This document shows positions 1 through 10,400 of a DNA stretch of 12,130 nucleotides, in pieces; positions within the stretch are counted from its first letter, which is position 1; each line of letters begins with the position of its first letter. A program made the translations under genes and the position numbers. The notes under the pieces were generated by a model that ran no database searches, was not told the DNA's origin, and saw only the letters and a list, made by a program, of their open reading frames with translations. Where the stretch lies: positions 1 through 12,130 of the forward strand of contig LSSN01001457.1 of the NCBI GenBank assembly GCA_001970855.1, read 5' to 3'. This DNA comes from Smittium culicis (lineage: Eukaryota > Kickxellomycota > Harpellomycetes > Harpellales > Legeriomycetaceae).

Positions 1-115
1 TTGTTTTATTAAAAAAAATTGTAATTAGTTTTTGAAAAAAAGAATTTTTCTATCATTTCTCGTTAGTAAAAAACAAAAATAAAACCTCTGTATACTCTTT
101 TTGTAAATAAATAAG

Positions 116-1012
116 ATGAAAGTCAGTTTATCTTCAGCTGTTTATACTGCCCTATTTTTGGGAAGCAATGCTTTTGAGATTAGCGGACTTGGTTTCCCAG
201 GCCAACAAGAAAATGTCATAAATGCTAATGTTGCCCCAGCCCCAGCCCCAGCCCCAGCAGCAGCCCCAGCCCCAGCCCCAGCAGCAGCAGCAGCTCCAGC
301 TCCAGCTCCAGCTCAGGTAATAAAGCCAAAGACAGGACTACAAAGACTTTTTGGAATATTTAAAAGGAAAAAAGGAAATGCTGTACAAGCGAAAAATGCA
401 CCAGTAGTTGCCAAAACCAGAGTTATTGCTGCTGGACTAGATAGAAATAAATTTAAAGCATGTGTCGTAACTAATTGTAAAAGTAACTTCTTTAGAGTTA
501 GATGTATTGCTAGATGCGCAAATGCAAAGGTTCCAACAAGAATCCAAGTTTTCAGAACAAGAAGATGCTTTAGACGGTGTAAAAGAACTGCTGTTCGCGG
601 CAAGAAGGTTGTCGAATGTGTGCTCGAATGCATTGATAGAATCATCAACAAAACTAAAGCCGCTGTTGTTACTGTTAGTGCAGCTGCAGCTCCTGCTGCA
701 GCCGTTGCTGCTCCTACTAAAGTCGCCGCTGCCGCCGCTACCGCCCCTGCTAAACCTGCTGCAGTTATATCAACTCAACCTCTAAGGCCTATCCTTATGG
801 CTGCACAAAAGAAACCTGTAGTTCTTATGGGAGTTGCTAAAAAAGCCACCATAACTACAATTCTTACACCAATGATTAGTTCTGGAGGTGCAACCACAAC
901 TCCAACCCTAGCCTCAAGTAAGTCCGCAGCAGCATCAGATATGCCAACACTACTAAAACTGTACCCTGCTGTTTTTGTTGGTATCATTACAATTTTGACC
1001 CAACTGGTTTAA
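116..1012 (+). CDS. Secreted Ala-Pro-rich, eight-cysteine basic protein, probably GPI-anchored
   Basis: This is an intronless frame of 298 codons from an ATG that has an in-frame TAA four codons upstream. I do not recognise the family. Residues 1-19 look like a signal peptide (MKVSLSSAVYTALFLGSNA), with a possible cut before F20. Residues 40-66 are an Ala-Pro/Ala repeat, the kind of stiff spacer common in wall proteins. Residues 70-115 are basic. Residues 116-172 hold all eight cysteines, spaced C-x4-C-x8-C-x3-C-x16-C-x3-C-x12-C-x3-C, among many Arg and Lys. Residues 187-275 are low-complexity Ala/Pro/Thr/Ser. The end (about 284-298, PAVFVGIITILTQLV) is hydrophobic after a small-residue stretch SAAAS, which fits a GPI attachment signal. 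The inferred role is a cell-surface or secreted protein; the CxxxC pairs suggest disulfide-linked helical hairpins. A single membrane anchor instead of GPI is possible. The gene converges on the Ctf4 gene. Coding status is well supported by the signal peptide, cysteine pattern and long frame; the function is not. Confidence 0.8.
   Translation: MKVSLSSAVYTALFLGSNAFEISGLGFPGQQENVINANVAPAPAPAPAAAPAPAPAAAAAPAPAPAQVIKPKTGLQRLFGIFKRKKGNAVQAKNAPVVAKTRVIAAGLDRNKFKACVVTNCKSNFFRVRCIARCANAKVPTRIQVFRTRRCFRRCKRTAVRGKKVVECVLECIDRIINKTKAAVVTVSAAAAPAAAVAAPTKVAAAAATAPAKPAAVISTQPLRPILMAAQKKPVVLMGVAKKATITTILTPMISSGGATTTPTLASSKSAAASDMPTLLKLYPAVFVGIITILTQLV
233..313 (+). repeat. Ala-Pro coding microsatellite (GCCCCA / GCAGCA / GCTCCA units)
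   Basis: Twenty-seven consecutive codons encode only Ala and Pro (residues 40-66 of the first gene). The DNA itself is repetitive: a run of GCC CCA units, GCA GCA runs, another GCC CCA run, then GCT CCA units. Neighbouring units share identical codons, as expected from replication slippage or unequal exchange. Length differences between strains would stay in frame because the unit is six bases. The block is GC-rich against the surrounding gene. Confidence 0.9.
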
Positions 1013-1074
1013 TTTTATTTTAACTTAGAATAGATATATTAGAGCATGTGAAAATTCAAAACACAAGCAGAATT

Positions 1075-1098
1075 AGAATTTTTTTTCAAAAAAATTCT
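1075..1098. repeat. Perfect 11-bp inverted repeat, A/T-rich
   Basis: AGAATTTTTTT (1075-1085) is followed by the two-base spacer TC and then AAAAAAATTCT (1088-1098). The arms are perfectly complementary. It lies 63 nt after the stop codon of the first gene. Most of the stem is a T-run facing an A-run, so chance formation is quite possible in this genome. Confidence 0.6.
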
Positions 1099-1212
1099 AT
1101 TATTTATATTTCGTTGCTGCTTAACTCTTCATTAAATGCAGTTTTTTATTTTAGAAATATTTAATATCATAATAAAATTTCGTTAAATTCCAAAAAAATA
1201 TGTAATAAAAAA

Positions 1213-1292
1213 ACTCCAGAATCTAAAAACAATGCTAACTATTCTTTTTTCCAGCTTTTTTTTATACGACAAAATAGTTCTAATCCTGGAGT
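1213..1292. repeat. Nested inverted repeats, about 80 bp
   Basis: The outer arms ACTCCAG (1213-1219) and CTGGAGT (1286-1292) enclose inner arms AACTATT (1237-1243) and AATAGTT (1273-1279). Both pairs are perfect and in the right order to form one branched hairpin. This could be a small foldback or MITE-like remnant, or a 3'-UTR structure; no clear flanking target-site duplication is visible. Confidence 0.5.
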
Positions 1293-1549
1293 ATTAGATA
1301 TATAGATTATAACTGTTTAGATTTAAATAAATTTATGTATAAATTTACTAGTCTAAAATTAACGGTGGGATTAAAATTTAAGTATAGCAGTAATTTTATT
1401 AACAAGAGTGGGAATATGTAGTAATTAAGAGTTAGAATTAAAGCTATTAAAAATACTTAAGAAGTCATTTAAAATCGAAATGTGTTAAAAAAGATCCTTC
1501 TGCATTATTTATAACGATTGGTTGCTTAAATATTCTATCAAAGTATATG

Positions 1550-4500
1550 TTATTTTTTCGCGGAAACATGAGAGAAAGAAGCTAGCAGGGTCTGGTTCTT
1601 AAGACTTGGTTTGTAGGTCTCTTCATCGTCATCTTTATCTACTTTTTTACTTTTAGAAGAGGATATTGCTTCAGAACCTAAAGTGGTGCTTCTAGAAGGA
1701 GAAGATAACTTATTTTTAATCGAGTCAAATGGATTAAATGAGTTTGATTCAGAATTCCCTTTAGATTTGACTTTTTTACCAGAACTAGATAAATTTTCAG
1801 AAACTATCGAGCTAGAGTAGCTTGAATCTGAAGCAGAAGGTCCACTTTGTCTAAATTTCATTGCAAAAGGGTTAAAAGCTATATTTGCATTTCTTTTTCG
1901 TTGTATTTCTGAGTTTTCGCTTAGGTTTGTTAGACTGTTTGTGTCGAAATTAGAGCCGTTTGTTGACTCTTTTAGACTATCATAATCTAATCCCTTATCA
2001 AAGCCTTGGTTTTCTTTGTTTGTTAGAAGGCTTTCAGGATATTGATTTGCAGAATTAATGAAGCTAGAATTTTCGTTGATTTCAGAAAATTGTGATTCCT
2101 TCCCATTCATCTTTTTATTTATATTGTGTGAATAGCTTTGATTTTTTTTAGCTCTAGAATTTTTTTCAATTGCCATTTCAACGCCAGAATCTTGGTAAGA
2201 GTCATTGATATCTATAACACTTTGATCATCTTCATCATCTTGTTCATCTTCATCAGAAATATCATCATCATCGCCATCGTCGTCCTCATCATGATATCTT
2301 GAATCTCTGGTACTTTTAACCTTTGATGTTCTTATTTTGATTATTCTTTGAGCCAGAGCCTCGTTTTTGTGGAAAACAGCTATTTTTTCTGCAGCAATTA
2401 AGCTATCCTGTCTATGAAGCATCATGACTAAGTCAAGTGCTCTCATTAATTTCTCGGCCTTACAAGCTGCATTAATTGATCCTAACAACAGTTTGTCGAG
2501 TTCTAGTATACTTTCTGACTCCATATTTTCATGTGAATTAGTAGTATCTGATATAAATGAATTTTCCTTATTAGTAATACTTTTAATCAAGTAATTTTGT
2601 TCTTCGGCTGAAGTTGCTGATTCGGAATGAAGCAACGGTATATTTAAGTCAAGCTCTGATAAAACGGGTCTAGGAATAGGCGGATAGCTGCTGTTTCCCT
2701 ATTAAAAATAATCATTTCGTTACTTAATGTAAATTATTTCACAGCAAACTTAGTATAGTAGATTGATTATAAATTTTTTAATTTTTAATCTTTAATCTTA
2801 TAAAAGCAATTTACCTTCAAAATAGCTACCAAAAATTTGGATTCAAATGACCCAACCGGCCAGTAGCTTTCTTTTTTCATTCTTTTCTTGCTTGACGACT
2901 TAGCGTCAAAAATAGGAATCCATGAAGATGTGGTTCCCGATTGAAACCTGGTTAGACACCTTAACACACCCACCGAGTCGCAAACAAGGGGTAAACATTC
3001 TTCTGAAAAGCCTACCCAGGTAATTTTACTATCTGCGCTAACCGGTAAAGTTCCGGATAAAATTTTTTCACCATTGCTAACTTTTCTTAAATCCCATTCA
3101 TAAGTACAGTTATTTCCTGATGTGCTTGATTTATACGAACTAAACTCGGCTTTGTTATTTTGAAATACACTGAATAGCAAGTTATCTTTTGATACACAGC
3201 AAAGTATATTAGAAGGGACGCTTTCAACCCAGACCTGAACTCCTCCAACGGATAAAAATCTAATGACATTAAGCGATGTGTAGATAGCTGCACCGTTGTT
3301 AGAAAGCGCTAAGCAGTGTATGTACTCTTTGTTGTCAAATTTGAAGCTCCAATCAGATTGACCTGCCCAACCTTTAAATGCACGATAAAGGATAAATGCA
3401 GATGAACTTGAGTCTTGTGCTGATGACTTATCAATGCCGGAATCATAGTTTAAATCTGAGGCTGGATTGCTACCAAATAGGCATCCGAGGTTACTTAGAG
3501 AAGACATTGTGAATTTATATGGATCAGAAAATCTAATATCTTTATGCAAGCTTTTATCAAAAAATTCAATTTCTATAGAATTGTGTGACTCATCAACTTT
3601 TGTTGAAACAACGCTTCCTACCATGTTAAATGTAAGATAACATTTATTACCCAGCCAGGGGGTAGCAGATGGCTGAAATGGGGTAACTAAAATTAATAAA
3701 TGTAAATGGGGGATATTTTAGTTTATACGTCATACTTCTAAGAGAGTAGAATTATGGATAGTATAAAAGTAGATGATATATATTTTAAATACCTTTGTCA
3801 GAAATAAGGCTCTTTTTGCTTGATCTGCTTGGTTTTTCATTGTCATCCTCAACTATAAAATCAGACATGCCGTCATCCGAGAATTCGATATCATCGTTGT
3901 TGTAATTTCTTCTATTTTTTTTGTTATAATCAATGTTGCTGATTGAGTCATCGTGATCGATATCAATTTCGAGATCGATGTCATCTTCAAGTGACTCGCC
4001 GTCAATGAATATTGAGCCTTTTAAATTATCAACTTCCTTATTTGGATGAATACCCATAGAAGTATCTTGCTTGTTCCCGATATCAATTATATCATCCCAA
4101 ATAATTATAGCACCTAAACTGTCAGAAAATGCAACCTGATTATCAATGGGATTCCAAGTTATAGTACAGATATTTTCAGAGTGGGTGTGAGAAAGGACTT
4201 GTTTTTTGTTTAGAGTGTTCCATATGTACAAGTCTTTTCCGCTTGCAGTGGCAAGGAAAACACCGTTCGAAGACCAAGAAGTGAATGTGACTTTTGAATT
4301 TTTAGTTCCCTCAAGCACGCATTTTTCTTCAAAAGTTTCAGAATCGTATAGAATAATTTCTAAGTTTAAAAAAAGTGGTATATCGTTTAAAAATATAATT
4401 TTTTTTTAGTATATGTAGAATGTATGTAAAGGCAAGCCAAATATATAAATAGTTTTTTTGTAAGTAAAAATCAACTAATACCTCCAGATTTTCCTGGTAT

Positions 4501-5756
4501 AGCAATCAAATTTCCATGTGGTTGCCATCGAACCTTAATTTGTTGCTCTGGTTCGCTGTATAAAAGAAAATGAACATATATAGTAATTCGGGAAAATGAT
4601 TATTATTCAAATAAACATGTTTAACAATAATCTGAATGTAAGATCAAAAAATATAATTAAAAAGTTACCCAGGCTGACAAGCAACAGATATCTTATTACA
4701 TGTCTGTATGCATTCTAAATCGGTTCCGGAGGTATCCCAAATCTTAACTGTTCCATCATTTCCGCAAGACACCTAGAAAATAAATTAGATATCAAATAAA
4801 TAGGGTAACTTATATTTACTTTTTTTTACATAAATCGATAGTAAATTAAGCTTTTCAAGGGGAACATTATAGGGCATACAATTTTTGAACCAGAATTATT
4901 GTAATCAATACTGTTTATTGGGCCTTCGTGACATTTTTTTTGACTTAAGATAGATGTGTCTAGTAGCGAGACAATAAAAATTTCGCCTTGCCTAATGTAA
5001 TAAATAGTAGTAAGGGCGTTTAGTGCAATAGAAATAAAATTAGAAATTTTACGAATATAATCCAATATGTTACTAAAAAAAAGTGGAAAATTACTCTGTA
5101 GAAACTGCAACCTGCATGCCGTTTGGACTGGGTTTAATGTCCCATATTGGCAGAGAAGAGTTAAAAATAGTTCCGCTGACATCAGCATCTATGCTTTCAT
5201 CTGAAGTTTTTGAGAGTGAAAGATAGAAGACCTTTCCTTCCTCGTCTGAGCTTAAAATTTTCTCGTCCTATTTGAGTAAAATTAGAAATTTTGAACAAAA
5301 AATCGAATTTTTTTTAGCTTGAAATGATTGAATATATCAATTAATCTGTTTAATATATAAAATTTTAATTATATATGTTAGTATTGAATAAGAGAGAATT
5401 TACACTATAAGATAGTGACAAGATGGAGTCAGAATGGTATTCCAGAGTTTTAGCTTCTAAATTTCTATATTTTTTTGTGTTATGGAAAACTCTTATCAAA
5501 GAATCACTTCCTCCAGTTACAAGAAATCTAAATTATATAATATAAATTTGATGAAAATATTTATTGCAACGTGAATTAGTTATGCAAAACAGTTAAAAGA
5601 CTTTGAAAATATAATGAAAAGAAATAAAAAATTAAAGATATTCAAAAAACAGAGTTTAAAAGATTCGAAGTAAAAAACTTACTGCCCATTTGAAGAGAAG
5701 CATACTGCGGTGTATCCTTCTGTATGCGCAAACCTAGGCGCCGAAATTCCGCTCAT
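1550..5756 (-). CDS. CTF4: Ctf4/WDHD1 (And-1, Mcl1, SepB) replisome adaptor, nine exons
   Basis: Exons on the minus strand: 5756-5683, 5527-5404, 5267-5095, 4991-4880, 4772-4669, 4555-4482, 4359-3793, 3686-2815 and 2698-1550. Phases agree throughout and give 1082 residues (human WDHD1 is about 1130, yeast Ctf4 927). An in-frame TAA lies two codons before the ATG. Introns are 103-155 nt, all GT-AG; intron 2 has a perfect TACTAAC box. Domains: WD40 propeller about 1-310 (for example DGTVKIWD at 167-174, YIWNT at 265-269, IIIWDD at 305-310); acidic linker about 341-394; SepB-type middle propeller about 410-700, recognised from VTPFQPSATP at 410-419, EIEFFDKSLH at 448-457, ITWVGFSEE at 631-639 and YWPVGSF at 684-690; C-terminal helices about 763-823 with RALDLVMMLH; then a disordered tail with an acidic cluster at 837-859. 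In this family a trimer links the MCM helicase complex (via GINS) to DNA polymerase alpha. No HMG box is seen at the C-terminus, unlike animal WDHD1. Confidence 0.94.
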
Positions 5757-6351
5757 TACTTATAAAGAATTAAAAATTTCTTAATAACAATTCGGAATTC
5801 TGTTAACGTATTAGTCTATATTATAGTAGCTATAGCTTTATATTATTTTGTATTTAATTTTTTTAAAGTCAGAAAACGAACAAGTTAACCATTCTTAAAT
5901 TTTAATTTTTGCAATATAATGATATCTCAAATGGTTTACATTTCGATTTTGTTTACTTTAAATAATTACAGTCGAATGAAATCACAATGGGGTTGATAAT
6001 GCTTATAATAAATATTTACGATCATTTTATTCGCTGACGATGTTTACAAAAACTACCCTATGAATTATTTTTATATTGGCTTATTTAAAGCTATTCAGTT
6101 TAGGCAATTATAAGCTCTGTGAACAGAGGCGTGGTATAAATGAACTTATTTACAATAATTAAGAGGACAACTAAACAATGTAGTGGTTACGGTATCATTA
6201 GACAAATGATGTACAAGCTTAGTTTAAACGTAAGTGGAGAAAATCAAGTCATAGTTAAAAAGACGTATTTTATTTGGATAAAATGGTAGCTATATAAAGA
6301 GAGAGCTAGAGGGTATTTAAAAATACGGGTAGCTAAGACACAAAAATGTAT
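5757..6351. other. Spacer between MCR1 and CTF4 (tandem, minus strand)
   Basis: No gene is visible. The MCR1 3' UTR and the CTF4 promoter should share this stretch. An ATTGG (CCAAT on the minus strand) at 6075-6079 lies about 320 bp upstream of the CTF4 ATG, but it is isolated and may be chance. I found no ACGCGT-type MCB box, the usual mark of G1/S replication genes in yeasts. Confidence 0.4.
6269..6274 (-). terminator. Candidate poly(A) signal of MCR1
   Basis: TTTATT on the plus strand reads AATAAA on the minus strand, 77 nt beyond the MCR1 stop codon. The position is right for a short fungal 3' UTR, but the motif is common in AT-rich DNA. Confidence 0.35.
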
Positions 6352-7419
6352 CTAGAATTTGAAGACATTTGATTCTGTGAATCCAATTTTCTTGAGTGCA
6401 CCGCTAAGCTCACCTTGATCCATTGGGCCATTCTTTTTGCCACTAACAGCTGCCATCATTCCAGGTGGACCGCAGACAAATACGACAGTATCGTCGCCCA
6501 ATTTAGGATCTGGCATGTACTTTTTAGCAAGTTCTGCAGTAACATAGCCTGTCTCGCCATCCCAGTTCTTTGGTGGGTTGTCAAGAACGTATTTTACGCT
6601 AAGCTTTTCAGGGTTTTCTGCTTGCAATTTATCAAGGAGATTGCGTAATAGGATATCGTCTTCAGTTACATTTGCAAACAGAAGGTTAATCTTGGTTTTA
6701 TCTTCAGGAGTGTTGATGACCTTTTGAATGATTTGAAGCATTGGGGTGATACCAGTTCCTCCAGCAATCATACCAATCTCTTTCTTCATGTTTGGTACAT
6801 ACTTGTATTTCTCAATTGGACCTTTGATAAGAAGTTCATCACCTACTTTCAGGCTATCAATGTGCTTGGACATGACGCCTTCAGGATATACCTTGACAAT
6901 CAAATCCATGTGACCTTCAGTGTCTTCATTAGTAGTTGGAGTATAAGGGCGAACTACTGGTTTTCCACCTTCTTCAGCAGGCTTCATGGTTAGAAGACAA
7001 GAAGCGACTGTCATACCTGAAACTTGGCCTTCTTCAAGCTCAAAGCGGTAAATGCTGGTGTTGTGATTGATCTTTTCAACTGCAGAAAGCTTGAAAGGGA
7101 CGAATTCTTTGGGATTCAAAGCAGGTGGCGGAGAAGATTTCTTAACTTGTGATGTCTCGACAGTTTTGTTTTTTTGAGAAGAATAAAAGTACCCGCCAAC
7201 GAGGACACCGCCGGTTAATGCACTTGCCCAGATCAAGCCATTCTTTTTGCTTGGTGCAGCTGGGGCTGTAGAATACAATCTTTTCCCGACTGTTGAGAAT
7301 TGCTATAAAGCAAGAAATATAAAAAAAGACAGATTAACATTTTGTATCAGGATATGTTGTTTTATGAGCAGTACATTAATAAATATATACATGCCTACCT
7401 TAGTTACATTCGCGAACAT
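6352..7419 (-). CDS. MCR1: Mitochondrial NADH-cytochrome b5 reductase, Mcr1-like, two exons
   Basis: Exon 1 (7419-7399) encodes only MFANVTK. A 96-nt GT-AG intron (7398-7303, GTAGGC...TTATAG) follows in phase 0, and exon 2 (7302-6352) gives a total of 323 residues, close to fungal Mcr1 (about 300-325). The enzyme moves electrons from NADH through FAD to cytochrome b5 or similar acceptors; yeast Mcr1 is sorted to the outer membrane and intermembrane space. Visible features: a basic, Ser/Thr-rich presequence (FSTVGKRLYST at 9-19); a membrane anchor at about 28-48; FAD-binding RPYTPTT at 125-131; KGPIEKYKYVPN around 167-178; NADH-binding GGTGITPM at 188-195; CGPPGMM at 284-290; and the family's ending QGELSGALKKIGF...VFKF, with Phe last. 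All key motifs are intact. A reading that ignores the intron would begin at a TTG inside exon 2 and lose 15 residues of the targeting signal. Confidence 0.95.
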
Positions 7420-10400
7420 TTTAAAATATTTAATTATTTTGAAGTGATATTTAAACTAGTGTATTTGTTGTGACTAAGAGAAATAACCCTTTATTTAACT
7501 AAAAGTTGTTTACTTGAAAGTCAAATCGAGCTTGGCATAAAATTATGAAACATATAATTCAGCTTAATTACTGTAAAGATATATACAAGCTCTAATTTTT
7601 GTTTTACGTCGTCTGATTAGAAACAATAATAGGCCTTGCTCTAAAAAAATAAGAATAACTATTGGATACAGTAGCGCACGAATTTATTGGCTCACGTAAA
7701 ACAGATAAAATACTTTGTTATTTTAGCCATTTTGTTGTTGAATTACTTTTTTTTTTAAGCTCTATAATGTAATAAGTGTAGGGGACTAAAACCGAAGAAG
7801 GCATTGCTAATACTTTATAGCCTTCAAAAGGGTTTTTACTTATTTGGAATAACAGTCTTATAGAAAAAGACAAAATGGACTCTAATTTCCCCAAATATAA
7901 GAAACGCTTGAAATAAAACAAATACCCAATGCGTCTCATATGAACCAGACATAAAATAAACACTAACATTAGTTAGCTGCCCTTCTGATAGCAGTCCCTT
8001 TATATAATTTTTTTTCACAAAAACTTTGCCTAAAAAATAATTATAATCTAGTGTATTAACAACAATAACAATTTTACAGTGGAATGAGTTAACACATTTG
8101 AATCTAGAGTTCAACCATGCTGTTCAGGTAATGTAAGTAATAATCTTTGCAGACCATAATTCTAGGTCATAATCTATATTACAATTAGTATTTATGCGAT
8201 TAGGATCACACTTTATTTTTAAGCAATATTATTTTATTATTTACCATATAATGGTAATTAAAGAATAGAGTCCCTCTCTGCTCGAGAAATAAGATCATCT
8301 GTTTAGTTTTGAATTAAGGAAAAAAAGATTTAAACGTTTATACAAATTTTTTTTAGAATCTAACTAGAGTATCAGTTAACTATAAAAATAAAATTTTTCT
8401 TGAAACGATTTTTTTCTATAACTGCTAGTAATCTCGATTTATATTTTTAGTTATATTAATTTTAGAAGCCATACCTATCGCAGATTGGTTATGTAGCCTA
8501 TAATAATAAGTAAAACCTAATAAACTTCCAAGGATATAAGCGGCGATTTTTATTTTTTATGTTTTATAAATATGAAAACTTGTTTTTTTTATAAACAATT
8601 TTATTATTCAAAACTAAATTTAAGAATTTTTTTGTCAGTTTATTGCTTTATATTACTATTATCATAATGATCATAGTTGTAATTATTTCACTTTCAATAT
8701 TCTTTCACGTTTTATAAATATTTTCTGTAAATTTTATTGTAAAGAGGAAAAAAATTCATAAGCTAAAACTTATTTTTACTTTTTTTTTATTTTATTTTAC
8801 AAATTTTAATGTAATCACCGACATAATTTAATTATAAATTAATTCACGAAAAAAATCAATTCATTATTTCATTGTAAATTTAGTGTATTTAAGCTAAGGA
8901 ATATTTCTGTATTATCCAAATTGACAGAAACATTAGTATCTATGAACACTTTTTATGCTGGAGTGATAAAAAATCGACGACATTTTTCGATTTTAGACCT
9001 AAATCTCTTCAAGTTTGTGCCCTGTAGCTTGATATACTCTTTTTCTCATCAAATATATTGTCTTTTTCTTATGAAAAAACGCGCTTTCACCCTCTTTTGT
9101 GCGCTTTTTTTGGCTTGGGTGTTCAATGTGTTATAATAAAATAAGATCTCTTGGTTAATAAATCTAAAAATATATAAATTGTATTAACTCGCTATTTTTT
9201 CAGCAGTTTTTTTTTGAGTGGCCTGAGTTATGGATTCTAAGTTTTTCTTCAGAAATTTTATTTACGCCTTTTGCGTGCTCGCTACATATAAATCAATTTA
9301 TTAGTAAATCGATATCTATAAGCTAAAACAGTAAAGATAGGCCAAAATATTCTATTAGCTATTAATACTTTTAATGTAAAATTATTTTACTTTGATGTGC
9401 CAAAAACACAATATCAAACTGTGATGATCTGGTACCTCTTCATCGAGTCGTAAACTGATTTTGGTCTTTTTATCCACTGTTCCTTACGGATTTATTTTTT
9501 GATAATACTAGTACTGTGATTTAATTTCAAAAATTGAACCACGTTTTTTTTTTGACGCAATGAATCTAAATGCTTGATATTTAAAAAATCTTTGAATATT
9601 TTAGATTCTCTATACCAGTCACCGTTTCTTATAATAAAAAACTGTACATTTCAATACATCTATTCTCATGAATAATTGAAATATTTTCATTTTGTTATTA
9701 AATTTTATAGTATTCCAATTAGTATATTATTAATTTAGAAAGAAAAATGCATGATTAAATTGATTGTTATGGTATTCATAAAACCCCGTATTATCAATAA
9801 AGCATAATTAAAATGCGCGTAAATATTCAATAGAAATGCTGAACTAAAATTACAATAATAGCATATTAAAGTATCCCCTATTCAAAGATTTTTTTTTAAA
9901 TTTTACTTTAAAAAAATACTTAAACCCCACCATGTTAAATCCCTTGATTCGTTCTTTGTAATTTTGCTAAAATCGATAAAAATTTCAAATTAATTGTACT
10001 TTTTATTTTCTCGCCCACAAAAAAACAAATATTATTGATGTGTGTATCCATTTTCGTATTTTTATTAAAAATTTCGACTCATAAGTATGTATGGATTTCA
10101 TAAAAAAAAAAGTCAACTAAATGATTTGTAACAAATGGATAAAATTTTTTTTTATATTCAAGAAAGTTTATGATAAAATGCCTTGGTATTTAAATTGCAA
10201 TTTGGGAGATTATTTCGAGGAACAGATATTTTTCTACTAACAATAGTATTCATATTAGGTTTGTTTATATACATAAATCAGCTTAGAAAACATATTCGAA
10301 TGAATTATCTGATACATTCGATAATTTTTATCCTATTTGCTCTAGCGAATAAAATTCACAAGAAATTAAGTTCTGCTTCATCAAATAGCCTCCCATTTAT

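Larger units (their letters stand above)
1013..1549. other. Convergent intergenic spacer with 3'-end signals
   Basis: No gene is visible here. The first gene ends on the left and Ctf4 ends on the right, so both 3' UTRs should lie here. AATAAA occurs on the plus strand at 1171-1176, about 160 nt after the first stop, and again at 1204-1209. The complement TTTATT at 1395-1400 would give AATAAA on the minus strand about 150 nt after the Ctf4 stop. In DNA this AT-rich such hexamers are expected by chance, so they are only candidates. Two inverted repeats in the spacer are listed separately. Confidence 0.5.

Noticed and set aside
313..785. Minus-strand 112-codon and plus-strand 92-codon frames inside the first gene
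   Set aside because: Shadows of the Ala-rich, cysteine-rich coding frame; the Leu-rich runs arise from GCT/GCA repeats read in another frame.
4206..4409. Plus-strand 67-codon frame across CTF4 exon 7 and intron 6
   Set aside because: It is antisense to a well-supported exon and runs through an intron; no independent evidence.
7718..8114. Two overlapping minus-strand frames of 83 and 92 codons
   Set aside because: They overlap in different frames, the longer starts at TTG with an in-frame stop just upstream, and both have the Phe/Val/Ile/Lys-rich composition of AT-rich noise.
8555..8565. TTTTATGTTTT, a perfect match to the budding-yeast ARS core
   Set aside because: That consensus has meaning only in Saccharomyces-like yeasts and is expected by chance in 3 kb of DNA this AT-rich.
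8921..9136. Plus-strand frame of 71 codons containing a signal-peptide-like ATG end (MKKRAFTLFCALFLAWVFNVL minus its last residue is the hydrophobic part)
   Set aside because: The ATG portion is only about 21 codons and stops at once with no good splice donor. The longer frame begins at TTG. No family resemblance.
9891..9916. 10-bp T/A inverted repeat as a terminator or element end
   Set aside because: It is built only of a T-run and an A-run, common by chance here, and has no gene or repeat context.
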